Below are positions 61,042 to 64,000 of a stretch of 64,000 nucleotides of DNA, one piece after another. The translations under genes and the position numbers were made by a program. The stretch comes from an uncultured Verrucomicrobiota bacterium (GTDB lineage: Bacteria > Verrucomicrobiota > Verrucomicrobiia > Limisphaerales > UBA9464), in the NCBI GenBank assembly GCA_903907925.1, contig CAIVQB010000077.1:62001-126000 (forward strand), in the 5' to 3' direction. Every line of letters starts with the position of its first letter. Within the stretch, counting starts at the first letter, position 1. Under the pieces are notes generated by a model. That model did no database searches and was not told where the DNA came from. It saw nothing but the letters and a program-made list of their open reading frames with translations.

Positions 61042-61458
61042 TCACCTAGGCACATTATTTGTAACGCTTCCACTTTTTCGATACTCCACAAATGGAACAA
61101 GTGAACGTTTCGCAATAGAAAATCGGAACACATGCTCGGAGGCGGCTACATCTACCTTTCGATACTTTCTATCTAGCCATAGCACCTTGGAGTCGTACCT
61201 ATGAACCACTCGATTTTCAGATATCAACTCTGAAACGTCCCAAGGCAATCGCCCATGTTCCTTCTTGAATGCCTCAACAGCCTCAGTTGAATCCTTTATC
61301 TCGTCTTCCAATTCGACATCAATAAATCGCGCCTCCACGGAAGTCCACACCTTCAAAAAAATAGAAACCGCCGCGACAATGCACGTCGAAGCGACAGCCA
61401 CCAAAACAATCTGCCGTCGCTCCTTTCGCTTCCTTGCAGGCTTTTTTGAATTCCTCAA
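61042..61458 (-). CDS. Small membrane protein in an AT-richer patch
   Basis: The 138-residue protein starts at a TTG (61458) after a basic N-terminus (RNSKKPARKRKERR), with one membrane segment (QIVLVAVASTCIVAAVSIFL) and a soluble C-terminal domain (VEAFKKEHGRLPWDVSELISEN, VDVAASEHVFRFSIAKRSL). The EHGRLPWDVSEL piece recalls pseudopilin-like and similar small exported proteins. Codon use is clearly AT-richer than the neighbours. The TTG overlaps the TGA of a preceding 50-codon frame (TTGA), so both probably form one unit. No known family is certain. Confidence 0.65.
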   Translation of the reverse strand: MRNSKKPARKRKERRQIVLVAVASTCIVAAVSIFLKVWTSVEARFIDVELEDEIKDSTEAVEAFKKEHGRLPWDVSELISENRVVHRYDSKVLWLDRKYRKVDVAASEHVFRFSIAKRSLVPFVEYRKSGSVTNNVPR

Positions 61459-61607
61459 TTTGTTCTAACTCTTTTGATGAGAAAGTGGGGTGGTATCCAA
61501 TCATTCTCCATTCGATCTACTTCCCGACATTCCCATTCTAAAATCTCGTTAGATTTTTCAGCGGCAACGAGTTCTGCCGCGGTTTCATACGAACTTTTCC
61601 ATCTCAA
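61455..61607 (-). CDS. Putative 50-residue protein coupled to the next gene
   Basis: A minus-strand frame with a TTG start (61607) begins ten bases after the uxaA stop and reads RWKSSYETAAELVAAEKSN and ILEWECREVDRMENDWIPPHF, ending where the next gene's TTG begins. It is shorter than the ORF-track limit. Composition (many Glu, Trp, Lys and Asn) is protein-like and AT-richer than the surroundings. There is no clear Shine-Dalgarno. It may be real or a chance frame. Confidence 0.4.
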   Translation of the reverse strand: MRWKSSYETAAELVAAEKSNEILEWECREVDRMENDWIPPHFLIKRVRTN

Positions 61608-61616
61608 ACCGTCGGC

Positions 61617-63164
61617 TCAAAACACCGGTCCCAGCAGCCACGGGGCGAATTCTTCGTCGCCCAATCCCTGCGCCTCGCTGCGGGTCTTTTTTCCACCGGC
61701 GACGGCGATCATTTCTTCGAAGATGCGATGCCCGACCTGCTCGACCGACTCGGTGCCGTCCAGGATGGTGCCGGCGTTGATGTCCATGTCGTCGCGCATC
61801 CATTCGAAGAGCGTGGTGTTGGTGGCCACCTTGATGCACGGCGTCGGTTTGCAGCCGTACACGCTGCCACGACCGGTGGTGAAGACGCCGACGTTTGCAC
61901 CGCCGCAGACCAGGCCAGTCATGCTCACCGGGTCGAATCCCGGGGTGTCCATGAAGGCGAAACCCGGCCGCGTGACCGGCTCGGCATAATCGTACACGGC
62001 GGAGAGCGGTGCCTGACCGCCCTTGGCCACCGCGCCCAGACTTTTTTCGACGATCGTGGTGAGACCACCCGCCTTGTTGCCGAAGCTCGGATTGTTGTCG
62101 ATCGAAGCATTGTGCAGGCGGGCGTGATCCTCCCACCACCGGACCTGCGCGATCAGCTTCTCGCCCACTTCACGCGAGACCGCCCGGCGGGTCAGCAGAT
62201 GTTCCGCACCGTAGATTTCCGGCGTTTCCCCGAGCACGCTGGCACCTCCGTGTCGGACAAGTTGATCGCTGGCCACGCCGAGTGCGGGGTTGGCGGTGAT
62301 GCCGCTGGCACCATCGGAACCACCGCAATTCATGGCCAGCACCAGCCGGCTGAGGGGTTGTGGTGTCCGGCGCATCGCCGCCGAAACCGGCAGCAACCGC
62401 TCGACCGCTTTGGTGGCCGCCTCAATGGTCCGGGCAATCCCGCCCTGGGTCTGGATATTCATCACCGCGGGCGGAACCTCTCCCGGTTCCAATTGATCGA
62501 GGGAGAATTCGCGCACCAACCGGTCCGTTTGATTCACCTCGCATCCGAGGCCGATCAGCACGTAGCCGGTGATGTTCGGATGTCGCGCGATGCCCGCAAG
62601 CACCCGCTGCAGAAGCCGGGTCGGTTCGTTGTCCGGCATGGCGCAACCGCTCTTGTGGGTGAACGCCACCACGCCGTCCACGCCGGGGAAATCATGCGCG
62701 AACGACGGGCCCCGGAACCGTTCGGCGACGTATTTCGAAACCGACGCCGAACAATTCACGCTGGAAATCACGGCGATGTAGTTGCGCGTGCCGGCTCGGC
62801 CGCCGGGACGGGAATACCCGGGAAAGGTGCGCTCCGATCCGGGCGGAAGCGGCGACAACGGCCGAGCGTCGGTGCCGATGGCATGGTCCCGCACGAAATC
62901 GCGCAGCTCCAAATTGTGAAGGTGCACCAGATCACCGGGGCGGATTTCGCCGCGGGCAAACCCGATCACCTGTCCATACTTCCGGACCGTTGCTCCGTCG
63001 GCGAGATGGCGAACGGCGATTTTGTGGCCACGACCGATATCGGCCGAGAGCAGCACTTCGCCGTCGCGATCGGACAACAACAAGCCCGCCTTCAACGGAG
63101 CCTTGGCGACCGCCACGTCATCATCGGGGTGAAGCCTCAGGGCGATGGATTCGAGGGATTGCAT
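61617..63164 (-). CDS. uxaA: Altronate dehydratase
   Basis: The 515-residue protein is UxaA. An N-terminal SAF-like domain (residues about 5-95: LLSDRDGEVLLSADIGRGHKIAVRHL, GQVIGFARGEIRPGDLVHLHNLEL) precedes the dehydratase domain with GYSRPGGRAGTRNYIAVISSVNCSASVS, FTHKSGCAMPDNEPTRLLQRVL, NCGGSDGASGITANPALG and VFTTGRGSVYGC. The Cys and His residues bind the iron. It dehydrates altronate to 2-keto-3-deoxygluconate in galacturonate breakdown. uxaE is 20 kb away, so the uronate genes are scattered here. Confidence 0.92.
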   Translation of the reverse strand: MQSLESIALRLHPDDDVAVAKAPLKAGLLLSDRDGEVLLSADIGRGHKIAVRHLADGATVRKYGQVIGFARGEIRPGDLVHLHNLELRDFVRDHAIGTDARPLSPLPPGSERTFPGYSRPGGRAGTRNYIAVISSVNCSASVSKYVAERFRGPSFAHDFPGVDGVVAFTHKSGCAMPDNEPTRLLQRVLAGIARHPNITGYVLIGLGCEVNQTDRLVREFSLDQLEPGEVPPAVMNIQTQGGIARTIEAATKAVERLLPVSAAMRRTPQPLSRLVLAMNCGGSDGASGITANPALGVASDQLVRHGGASVLGETPEIYGAEHLLTRRAVSREVGEKLIAQVRWWEDHARLHNASIDNNPSFGNKAGGLTTIVEKSLGAVAKGGQAPLSAVYDYAEPVTRPGFAFMDTPGFDPVSMTGLVCGGANVGVFTTGRGSVYGCKPTPCIKVATNTTLFEWMRDDMDINAGTILDGTESVEQVGHRIFEEMIAVAGGKKTRSEAQGLGDEEFAPWLLGPVF

Positions 63165-63243
63165 GATTCAACCAGGGAGAGTGCCCCGGGGAGCAGACCT
63201 GTTCGGCGAACGACTGACAAGGGGTCGATCCACTTTCGGCAGA

Positions 63244-64000
63244 TCAACTCCGCACGAATTCAGCGTGCAACCGGGAATAGACGCCTCCCAGCGCGAGCAG
63301 TTCCGCATGCGTCCCCCGTTCCACAATCCGGCCGGCCGACAAGACCAGGATGAGATCTGCGTGCCGGACGGTGCTGAGCCGATGGGCGACGACAAAACTC
63401 GTCCGGCGGGCGAACAATTCCTGGAGCGCGTGCTGGAGGATCTGCTCGGTCTGCGGATCGACCGCGCTGGTGGCTTCGTCGAGGATGAGGATGCGCGGCT
63501 CGGCCACCATCGCTCGGGTGAAGGTGACCAGTTGTCGTTCACCCGCGCTGAGGTTGCCGCCGCGTTCTCCGATTTTGGTCTGATAGCCCTGAGGGAAACG
63601 GGCAATGACGGCATCTGCACCGAGTCGCCGGGCCGCCGCCATCACTTCGTCGTCGGTCGCCGAGGGCCGGCCGAATTTCAAATTCTCCATCACCGTGCCG
63701 GTAAACAGAAAGTTCTCCTGGGTCACGATCCCGAGTTGGCTGTGGAGGGATTCCAACGTGTGGGTTCCAATGTCCCCGCCGTCGATGCAGATGCAACCCG
63801 ACTGGGGTTCATAGAACCGCGCCAGCAGGCTCACGATGCTGGTCTTGCCGGATCCGGTGTGGCCGACCAGCGCGACGGTGGCTCCGGCGGGCACGGTGAA
63901 ATCGATGTCCTCCAGCACCCAGCGTTCCGCGGGTGTGGTGTCGTAGCGGAACGACACGTGTTCAAACCGGACTTCGCCCTCCAGCCGCGGCAGTGCGACC
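63244..64000 (-). CDS. ABC exporter (permease-ATPase fusion), C-terminal nucleotide-binding part only
   Basis: About 252 residues are visible and form the ATPase domain: FEHVSFRYD, Walker A VGHTGSGKTS, the Q-loop VTQENFLFTG, signature LSAGERQLVTFTRAM, Walker B ILILDEATSAVDPQTE and the switch His VAHRLSTVRHADLI. The start and membrane part lie beyond the right edge. The sequence ALPRLEGEVRFEHV joins in frame, so it is a type IV exporter of the MsbA/LmrA class. Its gene is separated by 79 bases from the uxaA start. The substrate cannot be told. Confidence 0.9.
   Translation of the reverse strand, partial: VALPRLEGEVRFEHVSFRYDTTPAERWVLEDIDFTVPAGATVALVGHTGSGKTSIVSLLARFYEPQSGCICIDGGDIGTHTLESLHSQLGIVTQENFLFTGTVMENLKFGRPSATDDEVMAAARRLGADAVIARFPQGYQTKIGERGGNLSAGERQLVTFTRAMVAEPRILILDEATSAVDPQTEQILQHALQELFARRTSFVVAHRLSTVRHADLILVLSAGRIVERGTHAELLALGGVYSRLHAEFVRS

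Overview
The window reads as a piece of a GC-rich chromosome from the PVC group, most likely Verrucomicrobiota of the Pedosphaeraceae/Limisphaerales kind. This is an inference from gene content: Tat-exported Gfo/Idh/MocA oxidoreductases, a Planctomycetes/Verrucomicrobia-type cytochrome joined to leucine-rich repeats, a pseudopilin-like secreted protein, a three-module LamG protein, a long-form IspH, and many short dispersed intergenic repeats. There is no rRNA, CRISPR array, recognisable transposase or prophage. One tRNA gene (Ser-GGA) is present.

Layout. 0-11.5 kb, nearly all minus strand: the start of a BlaI-type repressor running off the left edge, a GntP permease with a sugar isomerase, RmuC, an AAA ATPase bracketed by direct repeats, a PQQ-type sugar dehydrogenase, a 31-residue basic protein, tRNA-Ser, a POT transporter/GYF_2/DUF2752 operon and a LytTR response regulator without a kinase. 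11.5-20 kb: an asparagine-synthetase-like protein, RsgA, an AbrB/PIN toxin-antitoxin pair, the RhaD-dehydrogenase fusion with a GNAT-like gene, an SRPBCC protein, Dtd and a CPBP protease. 20.2-22 kb: a very good match to the c-di-AMP (ydaO-yuaA) riboswitch, followed by an SPFH-domain membrane protein. 22.5-27.5 kb: an arginine cluster, argJ-[Phd/PIN module]-argB-rnhA-argD, in which the PIN toxin is broken by an in-frame TGA. 27.8-35.8 kb: sugar and inositol-type dehydrogenases, an orphan VapB-like antitoxin, a PQQ beta-propeller protein, a sugar isomerase, DeoC and a NUDIX protein. 35.9-43.5 kb: cytochrome/LRR, argF, ispH, uxaE and an ABC-F ATPase. 43.6-50.9 kb: a pseudopilin-like protein, small genes around an attC-like palindrome, a VOC protein, an aminotransferase and the LamG protein with a textbook terminator. 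51-64 kb: ribH, folA, a C39-like peptidase, a TPR protein, accA-manA, argH, another Gfo/Idh/MocA protein, a low-GC patch with two coupled small genes, uxaA, and a partial ABC exporter.

How the genes fit together. The arginine pathway is spread over three places (argJ/B/D, argF, argH). Sugar catabolism recurs: RhaD for rhamnose, UxaE and UxaA for uronates, GntP for gluconate, and several sugar isomerases and dehydrogenases. This suggests a polysaccharide-degrading heterotroph.

The most striking non-coding content is the c-di-AMP riboswitch in front of an SPFH gene and a composite intergenic repeat. In the composite, three different modules (A, B, C) occur in the same relative order at three separate places, and one extra A/C pair lies as a direct repeat on the other side of the AAA ATPase gene. 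Coordinates and motifs were read by eye. Family names come from remembered motifs; no database search was run.
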